This document shows positions 45,072-56,430 of a stretch of 64,000 nucleotides of DNA, one piece after another (the first letter of the stretch is position 1; every line of letters starts with the position of its first letter). The stretch is from Pseudofabraea citricarpa. Its lineage: Eukaryota > Ascomycota > Leotiomycetes > Helotiales > Dermateaceae. The position numbers and the translations under genes are program-made. The stretch lies in the NCBI GenBank assembly GCA_029641185.1, contig JAPWGK010000018.1:248001-312000 (forward strand), written 5' to 3'. Under the pieces are notes generated by a model. The model worked only from the letters and a program-made list of their open reading frames with translations. It was not told where the DNA came from and did no database searches.

Positions 45072-46605
45072 TTACAATAGCTTCAACTCAAAACCACCCT
45101 GAGATTCGAACACCTTTCCGATACTCGCGCCGGCATGCAGGACATGCAGGTCCCGATAACGTGGACCAACCAGCGTCAAGCCAATAGGCAAACCATTCTC
45201 ACCTGCAAAACCAGGGATATTAAGACATGGGACCTGCAGAATTGTCCACATTGAGCAGAATGACTAGAGGGTTTCAAATCAGCACAGCATATGGATTTGT
45301 AACACCGAACTTACAGCGTCGCCAGTACTCTCGATACCAATGGGAGCTTCGTCAACAACACTTGGTGTAAATACTGCATCGTATTTAGCAGCAATCTCAT
45401 CCCAAACAGGACGAAGTTTTGCACAGCCATCGTAGGCTTCCAGTTGTGCCTTTCGACTCAACTTTGACGAGTTCTCTACATGACCATGGAGCATCGTATG
45501 CATCTTATCTTTCGCAAGGAGATAATCTATAGTTTCTTTAGTGTTCTGAGGCGATTAATTCATGGCAAATAACTCACTTCCGAGGAAGGAAGTTCGGCCT
45601 TCGCCCGCAAGAACCCAACTATGCCATTCCTTGATCTTGCTAAACTCCTCTGGGAGATTAATTTCTTCTACATTGGCACCTTGCTGAACAAGAAGATCTT
45701 TGGCCTTCTCCCAGGCACCGATCGTCCCAGGCCCGGCTTTTTCCCACACGGGAGATTTACAAAAGGCGATATTTGTGCCCTTTATGGCGAATGGTGCAGT
45801 AGGCACAGGCTCGTCATCTGCCAACTGAAAAACTTTGGAAAGTAGTTCCAAGTCTTCAGCTGATCGAGCATAAAGTCCCAAAGTATCGCAAGTCATCGAG
45901 TACTGAGCGAGACCTTCACGGGATATTGAACCCCATGTTGGCTATTCCTACTGCATCAGCACCGTTTTCGAGAAAATTGGTCTCTAGGAACGAACCTTGA
46001 AAGCATAAACCCCATTGAAGGAGCCAGGTCGAATAGTACTTCCACCAGTCTGGGTTCCAAGGGCAATTGGTACTTGATAGTCGCCAACCGCAGCGCCAGA
46101 GCCAGAAGACGAACCACCAGGGGTACGGTTGGTGTCGTGCGGGTTACAGGAAGGGCCACCAACAACAGTTGAAGCGAACTCTGTGGTAGTCGTCTTGCCA
46201 AATATTAAAGCACCTGCTGCTCGCAAAGTGATGATGGGCGCAGCATCAACAAGCGGTGCTGGTGTCTCTGCATATATTGGAGAATTATGTCGAGTTGGCA
46301 TGTCTGCAGATATTGTCAGCAATTATTTCTCGACCGAGGATCGAGAACTTGCCTTTAGTAAGGATGACATCCTTCACTCCTATTGCAATACCATGCAATG
46401 GACCTCGTTGCTCTGCAGGAACAGCATCTAGCCTCTTCGCCTGCTCAATCACAAAATCAGGATCCAAATACACCCAAGCCTTGACTTGTTCATCTCTAGC
46501 TTTAATGCGCTCGAGCAACGATTTGGCATAATCTTCTACCGTGAGGTCGCCTTTCTTCATCAGAGCCAATGCTTGGCTAGCCGTCAGTCGGTATGGCTCA
46601 GTCAT
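45072..46605 (-). CDS. Amidase (amidase-signature family)
   Basis: Exons on the minus strand are 46605-46353, 46303-45996, 45941-45578, 45526-45315 and 45263-45072, giving 442 residues. The Ser-cisSer-Lys catalytic set is visible: K78 in HGIAIGVKDV, the cis-Ser in PGGSSSGSGAAV (S149/S150) and the nucleophile S173 in GTQTGGSTIRP. The C-terminus has the family's LNIPGFAGENGLPIGLTLVGPRY. It hydrolyses an amide to acid and ammonia; members include aliphatic amidases, indoleacetamide hydrolases and fatty-acid amide hydrolases. The first intron has a GC donor (AAAG|GCAAGT), required for frame. The third intron end is less sure: 45527 fits best, 45536 is also in phase. Confidence 0.88.
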
Positions 46606-47867
46606 TGTGAGCTTCGTTGCTTATGCCTCTCAAAAATGGGTATTAGCATGCACTTCAATACTCAAGTGTCTCAGTCTGTAAAATCTTGTTTGTGGGAGGG
46701 CGACTTTGGAACTGTGAGAAGGACACAGGGAAAAAAAGTCGAGCTGGAGAGTTCAGTATATGGGTCACTTCAGAACAGATCTCACCAAGTATGAGTCAAC
46801 AAAGAAGGCTTCAAACGTCGACGATTAGCTGAAACTATTCCATTTTCGCATCACGTATCAAAGACTCTATCGTGTCCTCTCACCCGAGAGTGGGCGGCGG
46901 AAAAGCTCTATAGCTCTCTATCGGCTTATCGGGAGTCTGTATGTTGTCGGCTCTTGATCCGTTCATCGGAGTTGCGAAAGATTTCTCCAGAAGATTCTCA
47001 CAGGCTAGCAAAAGCACATGACTTTTCTCCTTAGCCCAACCTTTACCCTTGCAACTTGCTCAAAGTACATCTTCCACAAGTGCGGAGAAAGAAAATACCT
47101 GAGGTACTGTATTGAACGAACAGAGTCCGGGATCGCCCTTATCTTCTTTATTTAAACGTCCGCCATAACCTTCTCTGGCTGGGATTATTCGGCCTTGCTA
47201 TACTTGCGAAGCGCCTCGGATCTGATCGTCCCTGCATCTTGCTGATGTTGGAGTTTGAGTTTTATCATGACGTGCGTCTTCCTTTACCCGTCAGCCTTGC
47301 TGCGAGTGATTGGACTTGAAAAATGCTGGAGGGAAAAGAGTTGCCCGGGGGCAAAGTCATGTGAGTTAGCGATGAGATCTCGCAGAAAAGGAGAGAGGAG
47401 AGGAGAGGGCAACGAGTGGACCGAATAGCCGAAGTCTCCCCCCTATTCTGGTGTCATGTGACCATTTATGACATGATCTAAATCACGTACGAGAGAGGAT
47501 AGAAAGGTCTGATATCTGATCTGGAGAGTCTCTATCGCCTTTCAGGCATGATATCATAATTGGCATCGGCACTTCTCATAAAATTGTCGGATTTATGGTG
47601 CAACAATTTTCGATTCAGAGCGCCTTAAGGACAAGGTCCCCAGATCGAAATTCTTGTCGCTTTCGGTCAGCCCAAGGTGGTCGACTCAACGGTGCTGAGA
47701 GAATCGATAGGTAATAAGTGCCTTTTTAACTTGCAAAGCGAATCGCAATCTTTTTCTGGTTTGTTTTAAGAGTGATTCTCAAGGAGATCAAGAGCATATT
47801 CTTGTGAGATTTAAACTTGACACATCCCAAGATATCACTCTCAAGAAGCTAAGCACTCTATCTTTAC
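46606..47867. other. Intergenic, 1.3 kb
   Basis: Amidase upstream region. No frame or RNA I can support. Confidence 0.5.
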
Positions 47868-48515
47868 TCAGCACTTAAGGAGACGTGAACATCCGGGAGA
47901 AACTTCATCCCTGCGTCCCCTCTTCTTTCGAGCGAAGTTGTAGCGCTTGCCGCGAACGAGGTTATACTTGTTTATCTTATTATGGTATCCGTTCATTGTC
48001 ACTCGACATAAGCTCTCTAATGCAATAGCATTCACATCATCCTTTACGGAGTTACGTTGGCCAAGTGGATGAATGCAGTCTTCGACATGCGTGGAAATGT
48101 CTCTCCACTCCTGGATTTGGTCATTTCTGACCGAATCAGAGACGCGACAAAGAGGACAAGACAAGTCTTCTCTGTTGTTCTTTAAGCCAATATGATCAAG
48201 TTGGTTCTGGAAACGGTTTTCCGACATAAAGGGCCCTGACGCAAAGTTGAGAAGTTGCAACTGCCGTTCTGGAGTCCCTTTTCGATGGATTGAATAGTTG
48301 ATGAGCCACTTATGTGATATTGATGCCGTAATTCCGCAGAGTGCTTTGTTGACAAAATGGATCATGTCGGGAAATAAAGTGGAACCAAATCTCACCATTC
48401 GAGCTGATCGTACATGTACAATGTACATGGGATCCTTTTTCTCGTGGCGCATCTGCGGACACTTTGGTGTCGAGTAAGTAAAGTGCATACTCCTTGCAGC
48501 AAGCAGGTATTGCAT
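47868..48515 (-). CDS. Doubtful 215-residue hypothetical protein
   Basis: A single open frame with ATG at 48515. The product is basic at the C-terminus (RGKRYNFARKKRGRRDE). It contains CPLCRVSDS...WRDISTHVEDC, which has the C-x2-C...H-x3-C spacing of a zinc finger; fungal CPLC fingers look similar. No splice sites, no family match by eye and no clear codon bias. It may be a gene, a relic or chance. Confidence 0.3.
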   Translation of the reverse strand: MQYLLAARSMHFTYSTPKCPQMRHEKKDPMYIVHVRSARMVRFGSTLFPDMIHFVNKALCGITASISHKWLINYSIHRKGTPERQLQLLNFASGPFMSENRFQNQLDHIGLKNNREDLSCPLCRVSDSVRNDQIQEWRDISTHVEDCIHPLGQRNSVKDDVNAIALESLCRVTMNGYHNKINKYNLVRGKRYNFARKKRGRRDEVSPGCSRLLKC

Positions 48516-49229
48516 GTTTCAATCCACGAATACAAAATCAATTTCAGCGAATTGGTGCATGAGTGGAGTCGTTCTGAGGTGCAGCTGCACGAAGATACAG
48601 AAAAATACTCCGCATGGTTGTCGTACGCCGATTGCTCTTCCAATATTGCGTCCTCTATCCATCACCCGGAAATGGCAATGATTTCGCTCTTCGCTGATTC
48701 ACGGCCGATAAGATGCATAGCAACCCGGGTGCTTTCTGCCGATCAATGGCATTTCAAACCCGTTTTGGCTCAATTTATCGCCGAGATGGTCGATTAATGT
48801 GCCATTTCCAACCCGCTCTAGCAAGGGCCAATGTCTTACTGCTAGTGAAATGAAGCGGGGAAGAACCTTAATATAGTGGGAATGTCGCCAAGTTGCCATT
48901 TATTATCGTCACAAATTAGCAGCCAACCTTCACGCCACGAAGGAGAAGACACGGCAGAATTGCGAAGTTGAAGCCTTCAAAGTTCCAACACTTGCTTCTA
49001 CTCGGCCGACGTGAAGAATCAGGGTCCGATGCAAGCGCCAATTTCAGATCTCTCGCCCCTGGACACCAGCGAGCAAAACACAGCCGGCAGCGCCGGAAGA
49101 CAGCCGGTTACAACGTGCTCCCAGGGCTTCCAGGGCTTCCAGGGAATCAAAGCTTAACTGTCCTATCGCGGATAGCGATAGAGCTGCACTGAACTGCACT
49201 GCAAAAGTCAATCGCAAGCCTGCCCAGTG
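48516..49229. other. Intergenic
   Basis: No supported feature. Short frames occur on both strands. Confidence 0.5.
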
Positions 49230-49500
49230 CAGTGCCTACAGTAGCAGCAGCAGCAGCAGCACCTCTTCAGCGCTACTCGCGACTACGACTGCGGTACAGT
49301 AGTAACGGGTATTGCCTTTTCCAACACGGGCGCGCGGTACGCTCCGATGCGGAAGCCAAAGACAATCCCCAGCCCAGCGTATCCACGAGGCCCGTGGCGT
49401 GACACCGCAGCATCTTGCATGGCATGGCAAGCATGGCAAGCCCAGCACTGCACTGCACTGCACTGCCAAAGCCCACGCCCACGCCCACGCCCCGGTTCTG
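49230..49500 (+). repeat. Cluster of microsatellites
   Basis: CAG units at 49241-49260, GGCAAGCAT units near 49420-49440, ACTGC x4 at about 49446-49465 and CCCACG x3 at about 49471-49488, in a GC-rich stretch. Confidence 0.75.
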
Positions 49501-50229
49501 CATCAATGGGAGAGAGTGAGCAGATACAGAGGCTGGACTGGGCTGGGCTGGCTACGTCTGAGTCACGCGCCTCGTCAGCAATAGCAATGTCAATGGCAGC
49601 CTATCTAGCACCGGCGTACAAAGCAGCCATGCTACCAGAGGTAAAAAAGTGACAGATCGTTTATACCACCTTCTGCACGTTCTGGCTCTGTTGCTGCTCA
49701 CACGTCTTAGTAGTCTGGATCCTGTTGAGCTATCAAGCAGAAAGTGGAAGACCCGGAGTGGGGTTGGAGCAACGCCAATGACAGCCATCGATTCGGACAA
49801 GCCAGTCTACAGCCTCACTTTTCCCAGTGTCTCTCATCTCAAATGGCGCATTTCGCCGCTCGAATTGGTAGCAGAGCCAGCGCTGTGCCCGTCTTGCCGT
49901 GTGCTGTTGTGTTCTCTGCCATCCGTCAGCAAATGTCAGATCTCTTTGGCTTGCTTGCCGTTTCTGGGAAGATGTGCAGTGTTGCATACCAGCCGTCATT
50001 ATCTTTCTGGGCCTCGAGGTCTCACGTCTGGTGGCTGATATGACCTCGTGAATGGTTACCTAGTATGCAGGTAAGCAGGCACAAGGGCATAAGTATGCTG
50101 TGTTCCCCCCCTTTATGAGTTTCTTTTGGCCACTGATCAAGATTCTCCTCAGCCTTACAAAAGTCCCATCAATATCTGATAGCAAGGAGAGATTCGAGTT
50201 TTTCAATCCTACTATTCAACTTGGCTACG
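49501..50229. other. Intergenic
   Basis: GC-richer than neighbouring spacers. Several open frames overlap on both strands but none shows family or splice support. Confidence 0.45.
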
Positions 50230-50340
50230 AAGTCACAAAGCCAACAGGTCACAAAGTCAACAGGTCACAAAGTCAACAAGTCAACAAGTCACAAAGTCAA
50301 CAAGTCAACAAGTCACAAAGTCAACAAGTCACAAAGTCAC
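50230..50340 (+). repeat. Minisatellite of AAGTCAACAAGTCAC units
   Basis: About a dozen alternating 8- and 9-base units (AAGTCAAC, AAGTCACA, with early CAGGTCAC variants) run for 111 bases. Confidence 0.9.
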
Positions 50341-50608
50341 TTTTGTACACCTGATATTTCTTGCCACACATCCACACAAATATCACGAATCGACAACCTC
50401 AAACTCAGACTTGTCGTCTCACAAAGCTTCGTGTTATCTCTCTTCAGTCATTCCTCTCAAATACACAAGCCTCAAGGCTCAAGCCTTGAAATTCACCGTC
50501 AAGAAAGTGCCATTGCTACCATCGAGGTCCAATAAGCATTAAAGCAATCCACCTATCCATCCAATCTACCACACAGCCAGAAGCACCTCCACTTCCACCT
50601 CCAGCAGA

Positions 50609-50725
50609 ATGGCCATCGCAGAATCACAACCTCTCGTCAACAGCTGCTGCTGCTCATGTTGCAAAGCCGAGACGTTCGGCACGCACGATTACTGTGGTTC
50701 ATGTGAGCCATATGATTGCCCCTGA
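50609..50725 (+). CDS. Possible 38-residue cysteine-rich peptide
   Basis: The ATG at 50609 follows a C/A-rich leader with repeated CTCCACTTCCACC, typical of fungal 5' leaders. The frame codes for 38 residues with eight cysteines (positions 13, 14, 15, 17, 18, 29, 32, 37). The pattern is CCC-x-CC, ten residues, C-x2-C, then CP at the end. The MAIAESQPLV start is not a signal peptide, so a cytosolic metal-binding peptide (metallothionein-like or a minimal zinc site) is more likely than a secreted one. It is too short for family proof. Chance is the main alternative. Confidence 0.35.
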   Translation: MAIAESQPLVNSCCCSCCKAETFGTHDYCGSCEPYDCP

Positions 50726-52711
50726 ACAACAAAGTGCTGCAAAGCCTCACATGCACTCGTCAATTCCCATCCTCTCACACCTCTCTACCTACCAATCCAA
50801 CCCTCACGAAAGTCATGATATCACGTTTACGCTCCTCACGAACACAACCATTTCCTACGACCCAACCTAATTCCAATCACGATCGCTTCTACTCTTCATC
50901 CCTGTCACTCCAGGACTTGTAGCAGGGCGGCACTGTTCCTTTCCGCGAGTTGAGATCTTAGAGGATTCACATCTTCTCTCCTTTTCGATGCACGGTGGCC
51001 AGAAATTGATTGATCTCCATCTGTTTTTTCCCCTCATGACTTGACACGATTTTCTATCTTGTTCTTTCTCTTCTTCTTTGTGTGTACAACAATCTGTTCG
51101 CCGCACCACGTCATGTGATGTCGAGGAGGGTGGCAGCGAAGCAGGGGAGGCAGACGTGAGCATTTTCCGAGGAGCGAGAGGTTTTTCTTTGGTGGAAGGG
51201 GGTGGGCAAGGCACGACCTGTCTTTATCGTTCAGTATAGCAGTGTAACTGGCACACGGAACCATTTCTGCCCAGAGAGCTACTTTAGCTATCTCTAGTAC
51301 GAATCTGACTCTGATTTTCAACCACCTTTCAAAAATATCACGTATTTCTTCCCGAGTTGAGAATGAACTGCAACGCTGTGCCGAAACAGCAGCTTTCTTT
51401 CTCTGGGTGGTTGTGAGGATCATGTAAAAGAAGGATTTGACTATCAATCTAGGTACTGGGTATGCAATTGTAGAACCCAGGAGGTCTTGTCTGTCAGTGG
51501 GGTTGCTTTTGGTCTAGAATCCTTTCTTTCTAGGGATATCACATCACTGAAGAGCTACCTGCCACTGCCGCTGCCGCTGCCATTAAGAGCAAGGAGTCAG
51601 TTCCCTTATCTCTGTCAAGGATAATGCTTCCCCTTCCCTGGGGGCGTGGCGTGATAAGTAAGTGCCTCCCCAGGTGATACTCTAGCATGACGTGAGACAT
51701 GTAGGTATGTATGTATGATAATGCCGCAGATGAGTGATTGAATCTAATTGATCGCCACATGAATGGGTTGATAGATAGGTAAGGTAGGTAGGTATATGTC
51801 GAACCGCTCATCCCATCACGAGAGCACGAACCCGGCAAGTAAAAAAGAGCTCATATAACATATATGCTCGATCAGAGAGATTACAAGAGCGAGAAAGGGC
51901 AGAGGAAGAATGCCTGTACAAAAGTGGCTTTTGAATGTTGTTCCTTTTTACAGACACCCCCCCTGGCAGCATGACTGGATTTTATAGACCAAGTAAGTCA
52001 TTAGAGTATCTTACTCGGATTTTAAGTTATAAGAAAACCAACTTATTACTTCCTCGAAGAAGAAAATATTCCCAAGAATCAATAACCAGCAACCCGTATG
52101 TTTATATAGCTAGAATGCCACAGGAGATGGATTATACACCCCTTTGGCTTCATGTATTCCGGAACCCCTTATACCGAGAGCGGTAAAATCCAATTTGTCT
52201 TTTAAAAAAAGAGTTTGGATTTCAAACAAGAAGATACTCATAAGAGAAATATACCTTGACACTCAGCCCTGCTTTGGGTTTCATAATATAAATGTGATGA
52301 TATATACGGCAAGTAGATGACGACGTTATGGATTTTAACACGAAGTTCTGCGTGGCGTGTGTTAAATCCGATACTAGAACTAGGATGCTAGCCAGGCACA
52401 CTCTAGCGACTTGAGTATACCACTCGATTATCCTCTGCTCCTGTGGTTCTGACAATGCTGCGTAGTTCGTTTCACTGCCCAACTAGATTAACCTGGTGTA
52501 CTTGGCTCACGAATTGAATGCACTTTAGTAATCGAAAACGCGTCAAGATCTACAATGGATGTGCCAAAAAGTGGCCATATACATCGTCTGAATTTCTCTA
52601 ATCTACACCATACATCCCTAAACGCCACCAACCCACCCATGGTATCATATCGCTTTCCGCTTTCCATATCATATCAATCCCGAACAGCCTTTTCATAAAT
52701 CAGACCCTTGC
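50726..52711. other. Intergenic, 2 kb
   Basis: Holds only short frames and low-complexity pieces: GTAGGTATGTATG units near 51700 and 51780, and CTGCCGCTGCC near 51560. The last 200 bases are the Exo70 3' flank. No gene supported. Confidence 0.5.
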
Positions 52712-54719
52712 TCAAGCCAGGCTCAAGAAAACTCCTGAAATTGACGACTTATCATACTTGGCGTACTTCCCCTTGCCCTTATCGACCTCATGATAACGAT
52801 CCCAGAATCTAGCATACAATGGCTCGATCAACTGTTGGATCTCCTTGCCCAACCTCTCCCGGACCTCCTTTTCCATTTTGAGGTTCTTGTGTTTGGCAAC
52901 CAAGTCGTCAAAACTGCTGTTGAAACCAGTAAACTTTTGCTTGATGGCATCCTTTTCTTTGCTGCTTAGACCCTTGAGGATAGCGGCAGAGTCTACAGCA
53001 GAGGTACCACCAGATGGTGGTCGTTGACCTGATCGGTTGGTAACCAGAGTGTCCAACAGGTAATTTGCAGGTTCCTTCCAACCAGCACTGTATGCTTTGC
53101 TTCCTTGGTTGCGCCATTTCTCAACATCTGGCATGCGAGGTCTTAATAGAGGCTCCAGATCGGAAGTCCGAATCATGCGATCCACGATCGTGGCATTGTT
53201 GAGTATGAAGACACCTACATTCAGTTGACTCTTTAGGAATGGCTGTGCTTTTTGCACAAGTGCTTTCATCAACTTGTCTATAGTATCCATGCTGTAGTTG
53301 GCGAAGATTTGCTTCCCATCAGCTCCTACATCAAAGGAGCTGAGAGATGGAATGGCTTCAGCATTGCCGTTCTGTGCAGTATTTTGATTCCAACCGCCAT
53401 CGCCTATTGAAATCATAATACTGGATATGGGTCGTAGAAAGTCGACCATGGTCTGCAAGCGAGTCATCGTTTCGGTTGTAATAGATACCGCTGCGGCGTC
53501 TGATGGTATGATAGGTAGAGCCATAACACGCCGACGTGTATCCTCTTGCAGTTCACCAAGAGAAGATTTGGCAGTTTCTCGGATTGGCTTTAATGCTGCA
53601 GCAAAGGAAGGCTTCAACTCGCCTGTCCTGCTTTCCATATTTGAAGATAGATTTGAGATGATCTCAACAATTTCGTATGCAAGATAACAGTCCGTAGCGA
53701 GATTACTCTTGATGTGACTATTTAACTCGCGCAACGTTCTGGCAAGCTCAGATATGGCTCCTTGACAGGTAAGATTGAATATCTTGCCCCATTCATCTCG
53801 AGAAAATAGTGCACATATGTTATCATACTCTGACAGGAATGCCCCCTCCAGCCCTGCTGCGTATGTGCCCATACCATTTGTACCTTGTCGATATATTGCA
53901 TCTGGAATCTTCTTCTTTGCAGTATTGACCGATGCAGAAGCGAGGTTCTGCAGCGTAGCAACCAGGTAAGGTCCCCTGACGCTAGCATATGATTGTAGGA
54001 TTGGGGAATCGGATGGATACTGCGATGATCTTGCGATAGAGGCTATGTATGAGCTGATCAGACCCAATCTTGTCGTCTTATCCTGAGATAAAGAGGGGAA
54101 CGCCTTCTCTTTCGTGATGAAGTATAATGGTTCGACGGGATTCGAGTCCTCTTGTAGGAGCTTTTGGAAATGGCTCTCCAACTGCGTGTTTCCAGACTTG
54201 AGCAACCTTCCTAGATCTGCGACGGCTTGTTGGTTGGATCGTAGATTTGTCCTTTGCATCTCTCCAAGGGCCTTGCTAACACGCTTCACCGAGCTCAGGA
54301 AGGCAGATAAGCCAGCCTTTTCCGGACTGTGTATAGTCAGTGAAATAGTTCAGACGAACTTGAGGAACGCTACTCACCCAGCACGGATGACATTCTCCTC
54401 ATTACTCTTGATATCGGACGGCTGTCTAACTCTATCGATAGCTCCGATGACCCCATCGATGTCTAGCATCCCGTTAGATAGAATTACACATGTTATAGCT
54501 AGATGACTTACTCGTCCCAAGTACTTGCAGATTCCTAGTGTTTCCGTAGATTGGCCCAATTGCCTCCTGAACGCTCTTTCCACTACTCTCCAGGCGTGCG
54601 AGGGACGCTTGGATCTTCTTGGTCAGTTGGCTTGTCTTCTCAAGACGCGAATTCAAAACTTCCACTTCTGCTCGCGCCTCCTCATCTGCTGCAACCCTCG
54701 AGTTCAAACCGACGGCCAT
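52712..54719 (-). CDS. EXO70: Exocyst subunit Exo70
   Basis: Exons on the minus strand are 54719-54512, 54462-54378 and 54326-52712, giving 635 residues, the normal length. I chose the ATG of [20 protein letters not shown] because fungal Exo70 starts there; an in-frame ATG at 54776 would add 19 residues. The N-terminus is a coiled coil ([20 protein letters not shown]), then [19 protein letters not shown]. The long helical rods end with a Lys-rich C-terminus ([18 protein letters not shown]) that binds PtdIns(4,5)P2 at the plasma membrane, then SGVFLSLA. Exo70 tethers secretory vesicles at hyphal tips and septa with Sec3. Introns are 49 and 51 bases. Confidence 0.93.
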
Positions 54720-54776
54720 CTTGGAAGACTGGAGTTGCAACAACCATGCATGATTGCGGCCTGCCGAAAGTGACAT

Positions 54777-55361
54777 CGTGAAGCTCAATGCGCTAATCTA
54801 GGCGGTGTTGAATGGCAGATTACAGCTATCACGTGGGAATACCCACCAGATTAGAGTAAGCACCGGTGGGTGGGGAGGCGGCACACGGCTTAAGTGGACC
54901 TGTGATGCTTGGAAAGAGGTTTGAAGAAAACAAAGTTAAGGAGTATCTTGTAGTAGTATAGAAAGAACTAGTGGGTGGAAAACTCGGGAACCTGCAGCTG
55001 CTGGTATCTGCCGGCAGTCAGTTTCCTTGTTAATCTCAACCATGGATTTTGTCTTGTCCACCCCTTGTTCAGCTAACCAATGACATAGAGTTATCAACTG
55101 CAGTGAACCGAGCGAGACGGCTTGTAAGACTGAATGGTTTTGGAGATTGCAAACACGTAATTTGATCTTTTCATTTAGTGAATCCTAAAGACTCCCAGTT
55201 CAAAGGGTATAGGTACTGTACCTAGGGAGCCAGAACGCCTATTCGCTATGCATTACCATCAAAACCATTAACCACCAAAACCAACAAACTCGTCAAAACC
55301 GTGACCCAATAACCTTTCCAGTGATCCACAAATTCATGCCATCGTTACTATTTATTGCCAG
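54777..55361. other. Spacer Exo70 / cyclin
   Basis: Exo70 promoter and cyclin 3' flank. No feature recognised. Confidence 0.5.
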
Positions 55362-56430
55362 TTAAGGCTCATCCCACAGTGCCGGGTATTCAAAAGCATC
55401 ACCCTCAACAAGCTTGTCCACATATTCAGGGAAAGGTTCACCATTCATCTTGTTGAGAAGATGCAAAGAGATTGTCTTCCCATAATCTCCATTTTCTCCC
55501 CCAGAAAAAGCCAATTTGGTTTCAGCAGATACACCTCGGTTTCCTTCGATGTTCTCGGCCAGAGGGGTCTCTGCTGGGGTGATCTGACTCGCGATTCCTC
55601 GCACACTCTTCCCGTTATCCCCATCAACCCGTATTGATGCAACAACATCCTCCCAGGTGTCAAGCTGCCTTCCTGCTCTCTCCATGTTCTCCAATGCCTC
55701 GATGATAATATCTTCCTGCCAAAGAGGCATTAACCGATAGCCAAGATTCTCCATCAAGCATCGTTGGGTAAAGTTAATCTGATCGCAAGACCAGAGGCCT
55801 AGTTCCCAGTCTTGTATATACTTTCTTGTGTCTTGTTGCGCATCATGTACAAATTTTGTTGATAGGATCAGAGCAGAAATAGCAATCAGCTCTGGACGGA
55901 TCGTGTCAATGTGTGTCGGGAGATGGCCATCAGGAAAGGTAGTACGGATTGGCGAAGTAGGGGGTGTTTCCAGAGGGCATGAACGCCGCCACGAAAGGGC
56001 AAATTTAGAATTCAGAGAATCCAAAATGCAGACAGCTAAAGCCAAGGTTTCGAGAGGAAGGTTTGCGCGTGTAAGTATTGCGTGGACCAAAGGGATTGAT
56101 GGTGTTATTAGGGACGTAGAGGAGGGTATAAGGTTTGTCATGTATATTGCGGGCCCTAAAATTCTCTTGTTAGCTTCATTGCAGATATATGAGAAGAGGG
56201 TATGTACCAAGAAGCTCAGGATCTAGCTCGTCCAAAGACAAATGTAGGTTTTTGGGACTCTGCATTTTTTTGCTGCTGCTGCTTCCGGAGTGTGACGAGA
56301 GAGGCGGTGTAGGAAGATTGGAGAGAGGGACATATGTCTTCAAAAAGTAATCCTCGTCAAAAGAGTCTACCGAAGAGATGGACATGTTCCGTTCGCTTGT
56401 AAGCATTGGTGGTGTCATTGAGGAATCCAT
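55362..56430 (-). CDS. Cyclin (Pcl-like) with N-terminal cyclin box
   Basis: Exons on the minus strand 56430-56208 and 56155-55362 give 338 residues. The intron has a GTACAT donor and TTTTAG acceptor. The first 75 residues are Ser/Pro-rich. The cyclin fold follows: LVHAILTRANLPLETLALAVCILDSL, then LIAISALILSTKFVHDAQQDTRKYIQDW with the conserved Lys-Phe and Asp, and INFTQRCLMENLGYRLMPL (the E-x-x-x-L of helix 5). It resembles Pcl1/Pcl2/Pcl5-type cyclins that pair with the Pho85/PHOA kinase. A G1 cyclin or other partner is possible. The C-terminal 100 residues are acidic and disordered, perhaps a degradation signal. Confidence 0.8.

Noticed and set aside
48414..48797. Plus-strand 127-codon frame overlapping the doubtful 215-residue frame
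   Set aside because: No domain, no splice signals and no better codon pattern than the opposite strand. At most one of the two can be real and neither is proven.
49312..50043. Cluster of overlapping 80-130 codon frames on both strands
   Set aside because: GC-rich microsatellite DNA lacks stop codons by composition. The products are His/Pro/Ala or Arg/Ser low complexity.
50221..50535. 104-codon frame through the minisatellite (SQQVTKS repeats)
   Set aside because: The repeat unit length keeps the frame open by itself. The flanks show no coding pattern.
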